Shown: positions 6,914-13,235 of the stretch, one piece after another
How positions within the stretch are numbered: position 1 is the stretch's first letter
Layout of the letters: each line of letters starts with the position of its first letter
NCBI GenBank assembly: GCA_039819185.1
Contig: JBCBSK010000069.1
Coordinates: 1-18,281 of the forward strand
Direction of reading: 5' to 3'
Source of the DNA: JBCBSK01 sp039819185
GTDB lineage: Bacteria; Pseudomonadota; Alphaproteobacteria; Rhizobiales; Tepidamorphaceae
DNA length: 18,281 nucleotides
Made by a program: the position numbers and the translations under genes
Notes under the pieces: model-generated
Told to the model about the DNA's origin: nothing
The model's input: only the letters and a program-made list of their open reading frames with translations
The model's database searches: none

Positions 6914-7687
6914 GTGACGGGACGTCGATGTGATGGGCATGCAGGGCGCGTGACCCGTACGGTGCTGTTTGCCGCTGCCACATCCATGTTTGCGACCGGC
7001 CTCCTGTACAGCAACCCCGCGATGGCTGCCCGTGCCGAGCCCGATCTGGACCGGATACCGCACGCCCTGCCCGATGAACCACCCGAGATTGGTCCAGATC
7101 TCGATCTAAGCCCTGACCTTGACCTGGGTCCCGAGTTCGATCTCGATCGTCCACCCGCCGGGCCCGGCTTCCAGCAACAGTTACGTGACCGGCTTGATGG
7201 AGTGGACGGTGCCGATGACACGGCGCCTGACATCGGACGCGATCCCGACACTTTGCCAGAGCCCGTGCGCTCGACCCGCGCGGCATTAATCGCCGCAGCG
7301 TCAACCGGTGATGTCGAGGCTTTGCGCGTGGTGATTGAGGCCCAAGCCATCGAACCCGAGTTCGGCAATGTGCCGGGCGAGGACCCGGTCGCCTACATGC
7401 GCGCTGTCGCCGGCGATGATGCCGGCCGCGAAACACTCGCCATCATGATCGAAATCCTAGAAGCAGGTTATGCGCATCTCGATCCGGGCGAGGACACCGA
7501 ACTCTTTCTTTGGCCCTATGTGGCCGCGGTGCCATTTGCCGACATGACGCCAGGTCAGGAAGTTGATCTTTACAAAATTATTACACCGTTCGATCGTGAA
7601 AGCATGGAGCTCTACGGCCGATACACCTATTATCGTCTTGGAATCGGGCCCGATGGCAGCTGGCACTTTTTCGTGGCCGGCGAATAG
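6914..7687 (+). CDS. Conserved exported protein, unknown function, with acidic hexapeptide repeat
   Basis: A 257-residue protein starting at GTG, chosen because GGAGG at 6901-6905 lies eight bases before it; a second GTG at 6950 would leave a very short n-region. The signal peptide runs to about Ala38 (NPAMA|AR). A Pro/Asp-rich linker carries three tandem hexapeptides (GPDLDL, SPDLDL, GPEFDL, residues 60-77). The C-terminal half, from about residue 125, is a folded domain starting ALIAAASTGDVEALRVVI, similar to an ankyrin-like helix pair, then LFLWPYVAAVP and ending GIGPDGSWHFFVAGE. From memory, similar C-terminal domains occur in Hyphomicrobiales near TIGR02301 genes; no function is known to me. 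It is probably periplasmic and a partner of its upstream neighbour. Confidence 0.8.
   Translation: MTGRRCDGHAGRVTRTVLFAAATSMFATGLLYSNPAMAARAEPDLDRIPHALPDEPPEIGPDLDLSPDLDLGPEFDLDRPPAGPGFQQQLRDRLDGVDGADDTAPDIGRDPDTLPEPVRSTRAALIAAASTGDVEALRVVIEAQAIEPEFGNVPGEDPVAYMRAVAGDDAGRETLAIMIEILEAGYAHLDPGEDTELFLWPYVAAVPFADMTPGQEVDLYKIITPFDRESMELYGRYTYYRLGIGPDGSWHFFVAGE
7091..7144 (+). repeat. Tandem hexapeptide-coding repeat, three units of 18 bases
   Basis: Codes for GPDLDL, SPDLDL and GPEFDL within the linker of the exported 257-residue protein. The units diverge at the DNA level (GAT/GAC and CTC/CTT/CTG codon changes), so the peptide pattern is better kept than the bases. Confidence 0.7.
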
Positions 7688-7771
7688 CGCAGGATCTGGG
7701 ATGGTCAGGATCGGTAGTCGATCCCATCACGCGCTGAACGAGATACTGGCCCGGCCGAAAGGATATTACCC

Positions 7772-7987
7772 GTGATGGACTTCTTTGAGGAACTCGTCAC
7801 CATCTTCGTCACTGCGGCTGCGACGATGGTCGTTCTGATGATCCTGATCTTCGTTGGTACCGTGAGCATGAATGCGAGCTTCACGCTCGGCTGGATCGCA
7901 TTGTTCGCGGGCTTGATTGCCGCTGTGATCGTTGTCTGGAAGTGCCCGGTGCCGATGGAGGAACTCGCCAGCGACCCCGACCGCTGA
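7772..7987 (+). CDS. Small two-helix membrane protein
   Basis: A 71-residue protein with two predicted transmembrane helices (about 8-31 and 37-56) and short charged ends; the C-terminus VPMEELASDPDR should be cytoplasmic or periplasmic depending on topology. No family is recognised. The GTG at 7772 has AAAGG a suitable distance upstream; the directly following ATG at 7775 is the alternative, changing the protein by one residue. It lies 84 bases after the exported-protein gene and ends ten bases from the convergent acetyltransferase gene. Confidence 0.65.
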   Translation: MMDFFEELVTIFVTAAATMVVLMILIFVGTVSMNASFTLGWIALFAGLIAAVIVVWKCPVPMEELASDPDR

Positions 7988-7997
7988 CGGCATCCCA

Positions 7998-8525
7998 TCA
8001 GACCTTATTGCTGGGATTACGTATCGGCGGCGGATCAAGCTCCGCACCCTCCTCAGCAAGCGTGTCGAACGGTTCGCCATGCAGTGCTTGGGCAATCATC
8101 TCCTCGCTCGTCGCACCAAGGGTAGCGTAGAAAGATCTTGCTCCGGTGTTTGGCGGCCAGACGCTCCACCAGACATGGTTTCGCCCACGCCGCTTGGTCT
8201 CAGCGGACAGGGTCGCGATAAGCTTGCGCGCAACGCCGAGGCGCCGGGCGCCCGGGTCAACAACAAGATCCAGCAGATAGACCCCTCGCGACACGTGTTC
8301 GGATTCGTAAGAGTCGAAAAACGTCGCGCAGCCGACGAGGCGTCCATCAAACTCTGCGACCAACGTCTCCGCAGCCCGCTCGGCCCCAATGAGATCCCGA
8401 CGAACGACATCGCCAGTCAGGCGGCCGGTCTCGGCTTCGACATGCGCATTGAGCACATCTAAGAGGCGGCCGATCTCTTCGGCCTCCTCCGGTTTAGGCC
8501 AACGGATGGTAAGCGCCCCGGTCAT
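7998..8525 (-). CDS. GNAT family N-acetyltransferase
   Basis: A 175-residue cytoplasmic acetyl-CoA-dependent acyltransferase; substrate unknown. The GNAT core is visible: beta strand VGCATFFDS near residue 66, strand YLLDLVVDP, then the pyrophosphate loop RRLGVARKLI near 95-104 (R-x-x-G-x-A form), and the C-terminal ARSFYATLGA segment near 130. The start MTGALTIRW is set by a four-base ATGA overlap with the pyrC stop, which indicates translational coupling; the frame extends further upstream inside pyrC but that part is not homologous. A C-terminal tail of about 30 residues rich in Glu and Pro lies beyond the GNAT fold. Being second in an operon with pyrC does not by itself imply a role in pyrimidine synthesis. 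Confidence 0.88.
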   Translation of the reverse strand: MTGALTIRWPKPEEAEEIGRLLDVLNAHVEAETGRLTGDVVRRDLIGAERAAETLVAEFDGRLVGCATFFDSYESEHVSRGVYLLDLVVDPGARRLGVARKLIATLSAETKRRGRNHVWWSVWPPNTGARSFYATLGATSEEMIAQALHGEPFDTLAEEGAELDPPPIRNPSNKV

Positions 8526-9856
8526 GACTGCGGCTGCATGGTCTCCAGGAACCGGACGGGCTTGCCGCCATGCCCGGTCACCAGGTCCCGCTCCCACATA
8601 ATCTTCTGGCCACGCAGGATCGTACCGATCGGCCAGCCTGTAACCTCCATCCCCGCATAAGGGGTCCAACCGCAAATGGACGCAATCCAGTTGTCGGTGA
8701 TCGTCTCACGACGATTCAGATCGACAATGGTGAAGTCCGCGTCATAGCCGGCCGCGATCCGGCCTTTCCGCACCATGCCAAAGAGCCGCGCCGGGCCGGC
8801 ACTCGTCATATCGACAAAGCGCTCCAGCGTCATCCTGCCCTTGGCGACGTGGTTCAGCATCACCGGCACCAGCGTCTGCACGCCAGGCATGCCCGACGGT
8901 GTGTTGGGATAGCCGCGCTCCTTCTCGTCGCGCGTATGTGGCGCGTGATCGGAGCCGAGAATGTCGGCAACGCCGGCCTGCACCCATGACCAGATACGGT
9001 CGCGATGCTCGGCGTTGCGCACCGGCGGATTCATCTGGATGTAGGTGCCAAGGCGCGGATAATCGACATCACCATCAAAGGTCAGATGATGCGGCGTAAC
9101 CTCGACCGAGGCGACATCCTTATGGTCAGCGAGATAGGCCATTTCCTGCCAGGTGGAGATGTGCAGGACATGGATGCGCTTGCCGTGCCGGCGCGCCGTT
9201 GTGACCAAACGGCGTGTCGATTTCATCGCCGTCTCGACATCGCGCCAGACCGGATGGCTCGACGGATCGTCGTCAACCTGAAAGGACTTCCTCTCGATCA
9301 GCCGCGGCTCGTCTTCGGAATGAAACGAGGCCCGCCGCCTGATCCGCGCGAGGATATAGTCCAGCGTGTCGTCGTCCTCGACCAGGAGCGAGCCGGTCGA
9401 CGAACCCATGAACACCTTGACACCGGGGACGCCGGGGAGACGTTCCAGCTCGGGCAGATCGTCGGCGTTCTCCGCTGTCCCGCCCATGAAAAAAGCGTGG
9501 TCGCAATGCATGCGCTCGGCGCGCTTGAGTTTGTCGGCGAGCGTTTCCTCGGACACGGTCAGAGGGCTTGTGTTCGGCATTTCGAACACTGTCGTCACCC
9601 CACCCATAACCGCGGCGAGCGAGCCGGTTTCAAGTGTTTCCTTGTGCTCCAGTCCCGGCTCGCGGAAATGCACCTGGGTGTCCATCACGCCGGGCAGAAC
9701 GGTAAGGCCCGTGCAATCTATGATCTCGCCAGCATCGCCATTCAGCACGCCGATGGCTGCGATCCCGCCGTCACGAACACCGATGTCACGAACACCGATC
9801 CCGTCCTGATTGACGACGGTGCCACCCTTGAGCAGCAAATCGAAGGTCTGGGTCAT
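8522..9856 (-). CDS. pyrC: Dihydroorotase, class I (444 residues)
   Basis: Cyclises N-carbamoyl-aspartate to dihydroorotate in pyrimidine synthesis. It is an amidohydrolase TIM barrel with N- and C-terminal beta-sandwich parts. Most metal and active-site residues are visible: Lys147 (GVKVFMG, candidate carboxylated Lys), His179 (FHSEDE), His232 (LHIST) and Asp303 (GSDHAPH). The first metal motif reads DTQVHFREPG, so the usual His of HxH is Gln61 while His63 is kept; I recall the same substitution in related rhizobial sequences annotated as dihydroorotase. The length is typical for that subfamily. GGAG lies about nine bases before the ATG. It is first in an operon with the GNAT gene and divergent from ygfZ. 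A hydantoinase or other cyclic amidohydrolase is the alternative. Confidence 0.9.
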   Translation of the reverse strand: MTQTFDLLLKGGTVVNQDGIGVRDIGVRDGGIAAIGVLNGDAGEIIDCTGLTVLPGVMDTQVHFREPGLEHKETLETGSLAAVMGGVTTVFEMPNTSPLTVSEETLADKLKRAERMHCDHAFFMGGTAENADDLPELERLPGVPGVKVFMGSSTGSLLVEDDDTLDYILARIRRRASFHSEDEPRLIERKSFQVDDDPSSHPVWRDVETAMKSTRRLVTTARRHGKRIHVLHISTWQEMAYLADHKDVASVEVTPHHLTFDGDVDYPRLGTYIQMNPPVRNAEHRDRIWSWVQAGVADILGSDHAPHTRDEKERGYPNTPSGMPGVQTLVPVMLNHVAKGRMTLERFVDMTSAGPARLFGMVRKGRIAAGYDADFTIVDLNRRETITDNWIASICGWTPYAGMEVTGWPIGTILRGQKIMWERDLVTGHGGKPVRFLETMQPQS

Positions 9857-9917
9857 GTCGGACTCCGGTCGAATAGGCAGGACGGCGCTGAGTTACCAAT
9901 GCCAGGCAGATAGGCTT

Positions 9918-9929
9918 GTCTTGTAAGAC
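9918..9929. promoter_or_regulatory. Dyad between the pyrC and ygfZ starts
   Basis: GTCTT (9918-9922) and AAGAC (9925-9929) flank GT. It is centrally placed in the 117-base divergent region and could be an operator for either gene. Arms of only five bases make chance plausible. Confidence 0.2.
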
Positions 9930-9973
9930 TGTCCTACATAGCTAGGGTCGGACGCCAACAAGGACATGCCGCG

Positions 9974-10855
9974 ATGACTGGGATTCAGGCAACCGTTTTC
10001 GACCGCCGCGCCGTGGTTTCGGTTACGGGCCCCGAGGCTCGGAGCTTCCTCAATGGGCTCGTCACCGTCGAGACCGATCACCTCACTCCGGGTATGGCGC
10101 GCCATGGCGCGCTTCTGACGCCACAGGGCAAGGTTCTCTTCGACTTTTTCCTAGTCGCAACCGAGGACGGCTTCCTGCTTGACACCCCGGCCGACAGCGC
10201 GTCCGACCTGATCAAAAGGCTGACCTTTTACAAGCTGAGATCGAAAGTTGATCTGGCCATTCTGCCCGACCATGCCATCGCAGCGCTGTGGGGCAATGAC
10301 GTGACCGACACCGCAGGAACCTTCGCAGACCCGCGGCTTGCGGCCCTCGGAAGCCGCATCGTCGCATCGACCGAGGAAATCGAGATCGCGCTCGATGCAG
10401 CCGGCGCAGACCGTGTCGCAGAAGAAACCTACGACGCTCACAGGATCGCGCTTGGTGTGGCCGAGGCGGGACAGGATTTCGCCTATGGCGATGTCTTCCC
10501 GCACGATATCGGCCTCGACCAGTTGTCCGGCGTCGACTTTGACAAGGGCTGCTATGTTGGCCAGGAGGTCGTCAGTCGTATGCAGCATCGCGGCACGGCG
10601 CGACGGCGCTTCGTCATCGTGTCAGCCGGTAGCCCTCTGCCAGTGCCCGGGACCGACATCACGGCGTCAGGCAAGACCAGCGGCACGCTTGGTTCGGTCT
10701 CAGGCGCGCAAGCCCTCGCGCTTGTCCGCCTCGATCGTATCGCCGACGCCGTTGCTGCTGCTGCACCCGTCCTAGCCGGCGAAACACCGGTCCAACTCAA
10801 CATTCCGGCCTGGGCAGGTTTCGGCTGGCCGGTATCCGAAGCCGCGGCAGAGTGA
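9974..10855 (+). CDS. ygfZ: Folate-binding protein YgfZ (GcvT-like)
   Basis: A 293-residue protein of the YgfZ/IBA57 family, which uses folate and a conserved Cys to support assembly or repair of certain iron-sulfur enzymes. The signature is clear: DFDKGCYVGQEVVSRMQHRG, with Lys191, Cys193 and Gln196. Upstream segments typical of the GcvT-like fold are SFLNGLVT near 24, GALLTPQGKVLFDFFL near 45 and LIKRLTFYKLRSKV near 79; the shorter C-terminal domain follows. The ATG at 9974 has AAGGA ten bases upstream. It is divergent from pyrC, and its stop overlaps the GTG codon six bases before the next gene's ATG, so both are likely read from one message. Confidence 0.95.
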   Translation: MTGIQATVFDRRAVVSVTGPEARSFLNGLVTVETDHLTPGMARHGALLTPQGKVLFDFFLVATEDGFLLDTPADSASDLIKRLTFYKLRSKVDLAILPDHAIAALWGNDVTDTAGTFADPRLAALGSRIVASTEEIEIALDAAGADRVAEETYDAHRIALGVAEAGQDFAYGDVFPHDIGLDQLSGVDFDKGCYVGQEVVSRMQHRGTARRRFVIVSAGSPLPVPGTDITASGKTSGTLGSVSGAQALALVRLDRIADAVAAAAPVLAGETPVQLNIPAWAGFGWPVSEAAAE

Positions 10856-10857
10856 AC

Positions 10858-11487
10858 ATGGACGCGCCGGTCCGATCCGCCACCCGCAATACAGCTGCGC
10901 CTCGCGCATGGCAGCGCATGTTGTCAGGGCGACGGCTCGATCTGCTTGATCCATCACCGCTTGACGTCGAGATCTCCGATATTGCCCATGGGCTTGCACG
11001 CGTTGCCCGCTGGAACGGCCAGACCATCGGCGATCATGCTTTTTCCGTCGCGCAGCACTCGTTGTTGGTCGAGGAGGTCGCGCGTCTTGTCACGCCCAGC
11101 CTGAACGAGCAGGACTGTCTATCGGTTCTCCTGCACGATGCGCCAGAATACGTCATCGGCGATATGATCAGCCCGTTCAAAGCAGTCATCGGCGAGAGCT
11201 ACAAGTCCGTCGAAGCCCGCCTGATGACCGCAATCCGACTGCGCTTTGGACTGACAGCAGCACCGACGCAAACGCTTCGACAAAAAATCAAAGCGGCCGA
11301 CCGCATCGCGGCCTATTACGAGGCGACCAAGTTGGCCGGGTTCGAGATCAACGAGGCGCGTGCCTTCTTCGGCAAGCCACACCCCAAGGTCGCCCTGGCC
11401 AAGCTCGATCATCTGCTGGCACCAATGTCGACGCGGGCTTGCGAAACAGAATTCCTGGCGCGGTTCTCGTCGCTCTGTCCGGACTAA
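10858..11487 (+). CDS. HD-domain phosphohydrolase (YfbR-like)
   Basis: A 209-residue metal-dependent phosphohydrolase. HD-domain residues are His67 (AQHSLLVEEV), His93-Asp94 (LLHDAPEYVIGD) and Asp148 (IKAADRIAAYYE), spaced as in YfbR-type 5'-deoxynucleotidases. The N-terminal RRLDLLDPSPLDVEISDIAHGLARV segment, here split as RRLDLLDPSP then DIAHGLARVARWNG, is characteristic of the family found in alphaproteobacteria as 'HD family hydrolase'. The substrate is probably a nucleoside monophosphate but is not fixed by sequence. The start is ATG 10858 or the GTG at 10852, which overlaps the ygfZ stop as GTGA and adds two residues. It lies between ygfZ and the tyrosine phosphatase. Confidence 0.92.
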   Translation: MDAPVRSATRNTAAPRAWQRMLSGRRLDLLDPSPLDVEISDIAHGLARVARWNGQTIGDHAFSVAQHSLLVEEVARLVTPSLNEQDCLSVLLHDAPEYVIGDMISPFKAVIGESYKSVEARLMTAIRLRFGLTAAPTQTLRQKIKAADRIAAYYEATKLAGFEINEARAFFGKPHPKVALAKLDHLLAPMSTRACETEFLARFSSLCPD

Positions 11488-11571
11488 TCGTGGGGTCCGC
11501 TGACAGGTACCCGCGTTCCGGTCACAGAATCAGCCTATATGGTCTAAGGACTCTCACGCGCGGATGACCCG

Positions 11572-12090
11572 ATGATCCATGTTTGCTCGCTGTCCCGTCT
11601 CCACGACACGGTCGACCAGGCCGGCGCGGCCCACGTCATCACGCTGATTACCGAAGGAACGGAGGTGGAGCGGCCGGCCGCGATCGCACCACATCAACAC
11701 CTCTATCTCGCGATGAACGACATCGCCGAACCGCTGCCTGGCATGACGCCACCTGGCGCAGACCATATCGAGACTCTGATTGGCTATATAGAAAGCTGGG
11801 ATCGAGCCGACCCGATCGTGATCCATTGCTGGGCCGGAATCAGCCGCTCGACGGCGGCAGCCTTCACCACCATGTGCCTGCTCTATCCCGAGGCCGACGA
11901 ATATCGGCTGGCTCACAGGCTCAGGCGGCTGTCGCCGACCGCGACCCCGAACCCGCGCATCGTCGCGCTTGCCGACCAGTTGCTCGGGCGGAGTGGCCGG
12001 ATGATCGACGCGGTGCGCCAGATCGGCCGTGGCGCGATGGCCTTCGAGGGCACGCCATTTCAGTTCACGCTGGAGGATGACACACCGTGA
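11572..12090 (+). CDS. Tyrosine/dual-specificity phosphatase-like protein
   Basis: A 172-residue protein with the phosphatase P-loop HCWAGISRST: nucleophile Cys86, Arg92, HCX5R(S/T) intact. A candidate general acid is Asp50 in AMNDIAEP. No signal peptide is present, so it should act in the cytoplasm. Its small size and lack of recruitment domains suggest a dual-specificity-like enzyme, with phosphoprotein, phosphoinositide or nucleotide substrates all possible. The stop overlaps the GTG start of the NrtR-like gene (GTGA), indicating translational coupling. The 84-base gap before it may hold a promoter; I see a CTATAT near 11535 but no clear -35. The start is ATG 11572; a ribosome binding site is weak. 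Confidence 0.88.
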   Translation: MIHVCSLSRLHDTVDQAGAAHVITLITEGTEVERPAAIAPHQHLYLAMNDIAEPLPGMTPPGADHIETLIGYIESWDRADPIVIHCWAGISRSTAAAFTTMCLLYPEADEYRLAHRLRRLSPTATPNPRIVALADQLLGRSGRMIDAVRQIGRGAMAFEGTPFQFTLEDDTP

Positions 12091-13124
12091 GCACGGTCAC
12101 ACGGACCAGCACCCTGCACCAACCAAAACCGGGCACGCCGCCGGATGCCATCCGCACCGATATCGAGATTGGCCTGACAGTCGCGATTGTGACGGTGCGC
12201 GGCGACACCCCGCTCGTCATCGCGGTCGATGATGCCCCCGCCGCCGAAGGCCTGCCATCGGGCCCCTTCGATCCCCTGCAGCATCGCACGATGGAGCTGG
12301 GTCTGCGGGAATGGGTCGACGCCCAGACCGGTCTGGATCTCGGCTATGTCGAGCAGCTTTACACCTTCGGTGACCGGGGTCGCCATGCCGTGCCAGGCGA
12401 TCAGGGCGCCCATGTCGTCTCGGTCGGCTATCTCGCGCTGACCCGCGCCGAAACACCCCCCAAGTCGCAGACCGCGATCCGCACCGCCTTCCAGGACTGG
12501 TATGCCTTCTTTCCGTGGGAGGATTGGCGCGGCGGTCGACCAACCTGTCTCGATACCATTATCCTGCCGGCACTCACGCGCTGGAGCGAACAGGCCGATC
12601 CCGCGCCGAGGAGGCACGCATTGCCGCGCGACCAACGGCTCGATCTCGCCTTCGGCCAGTCCGAGAACGCCGAAACGCCTTGGGACGAGGAGCGGGTCCT
12701 GGAGCGCTACGAACTCTTGTATTCTGCCGGCCTCGTTGTCGAAGCCGCCCGCGACGGCCGGCCCGCGGCCCTGGCACGGACCGATATGCCGGAACTCGGC
12801 CGGCCGATGCGCTTCGATCACCGACGCATCCTCGCCACCGCCATGGGCCGGATTCGCGCCAAGCTGAAATATCGCCCGGTCGTGTTCGAAGTGATGCCTG
12901 ACGCCTTCACACTGACCGAACTTCAAACAACGGTCGAAGCAATCTCCGGCAAGCATATCCACAAGCAGAATTTCCGCCGCCTGGTCGCGGCCAGCGCCAT
13001 GGTCGAGCCGACCGGAGAGATGACAGATCAAACAGGTGGCCGACCCGCCAAACGGTTCCGCTTTTGCCGCGACGTCCAGCTTGAGCGCCCCGCCCCCGGC
13101 TTTCGTTTCGGCACGCGGCAGTAA
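12087..13124 (+). CDS. NrtR-like regulator: degenerate Nudix domain plus winged helix
   Basis: A 345-residue predicted transcription factor. The N-terminal half (about 25-150) is a Nudix-like fold whose box is eroded: after Gly59 the expected Glu is Gln65, and the segment LREWVDAQTGL lacks the paired Glu residues, so it should bind a ligand rather than hydrolyse it. The following YVEQLYTFGDRGRH is typical of NrtR-type proteins. The C-terminal part (about 240-335) is a winged helix: AMGRIRAKLKYRPVVFEVMP, FTLTELQTTVEAI, NFRRLVAASAMVEPTG. NrtR proteins sense ADP-ribose and control NAD synthesis; an alphaproteobacterial NAD regulator of this kind (NadQ) may be the same protein, which I cannot verify. 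The GTG start is supported by GGAGG ten bases upstream and by the GTGA overlap with the phosphatase gene. Confidence 0.87.
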   Translation: MSTVTRTSTLHQPKPGTPPDAIRTDIEIGLTVAIVTVRGDTPLVIAVDDAPAAEGLPSGPFDPLQHRTMELGLREWVDAQTGLDLGYVEQLYTFGDRGRHAVPGDQGAHVVSVGYLALTRAETPPKSQTAIRTAFQDWYAFFPWEDWRGGRPTCLDTIILPALTRWSEQADPAPRRHALPRDQRLDLAFGQSENAETPWDEERVLERYELLYSAGLVVEAARDGRPAALARTDMPELGRPMRFDHRRILATAMGRIRAKLKYRPVVFEVMPDAFTLTELQTTVEAISGKHIHKQNFRRLVAASAMVEPTGEMTDQTGGRPAKRFRFCRDVQLERPAPGFRFGTRQ

Positions 13125-13225
13125 CGCGGCCACGCCTTGAGTTTTGTTGGCACTTAACGTCGTAAGGGTATCGGAACCACGGGCGTTTTGCGTTAAACCC
13201 GGCAAACAACATATCGTCTCGAAAG

Positions 13226-13235
13226 TGCACGTGCA
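13226..13235. promoter_or_regulatory. TGCACGTGCA palindrome abutting the DUF2339 start
   Basis: A perfect ten-base palindrome whose last base is the first base of the ATG. It occupies the place of a ribosome binding site. It could be an operator, possibly for the NrtR-like regulator encoded just upstream, but this is only positional. Confidence 0.2.

Noticed and set aside
6427..7368. A 313-codon minus-strand frame with Gly/Ser/Arg repeats.
   Set aside because: It is the antisense shadow of the TIGR02301 and PDLDL-repeat genes; the repeats merely mirror the acidic hexapeptides.
9770..9799. A perfect 15-base tandem duplication inside pyrC, coding for IGVRD twice.
   Set aside because: From memory, related dihydroorotases have the same length and a similar GVRDIGV pattern here, so it is probably not a recent insertion.
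9005..9913. A 302-codon open frame on the plus strand opposite pyrC.
   Set aside because: It is antisense to a recognisable dihydroorotase, has no domain of its own, and long antisense frames are expected at this GC content.
12060..13205. A 381-codon open frame on the minus strand opposite the NrtR-like gene.
   Set aside because: The plus strand carries clear Nudix and winged-helix motifs and a coupled start; the antisense product shows nothing recognisable.
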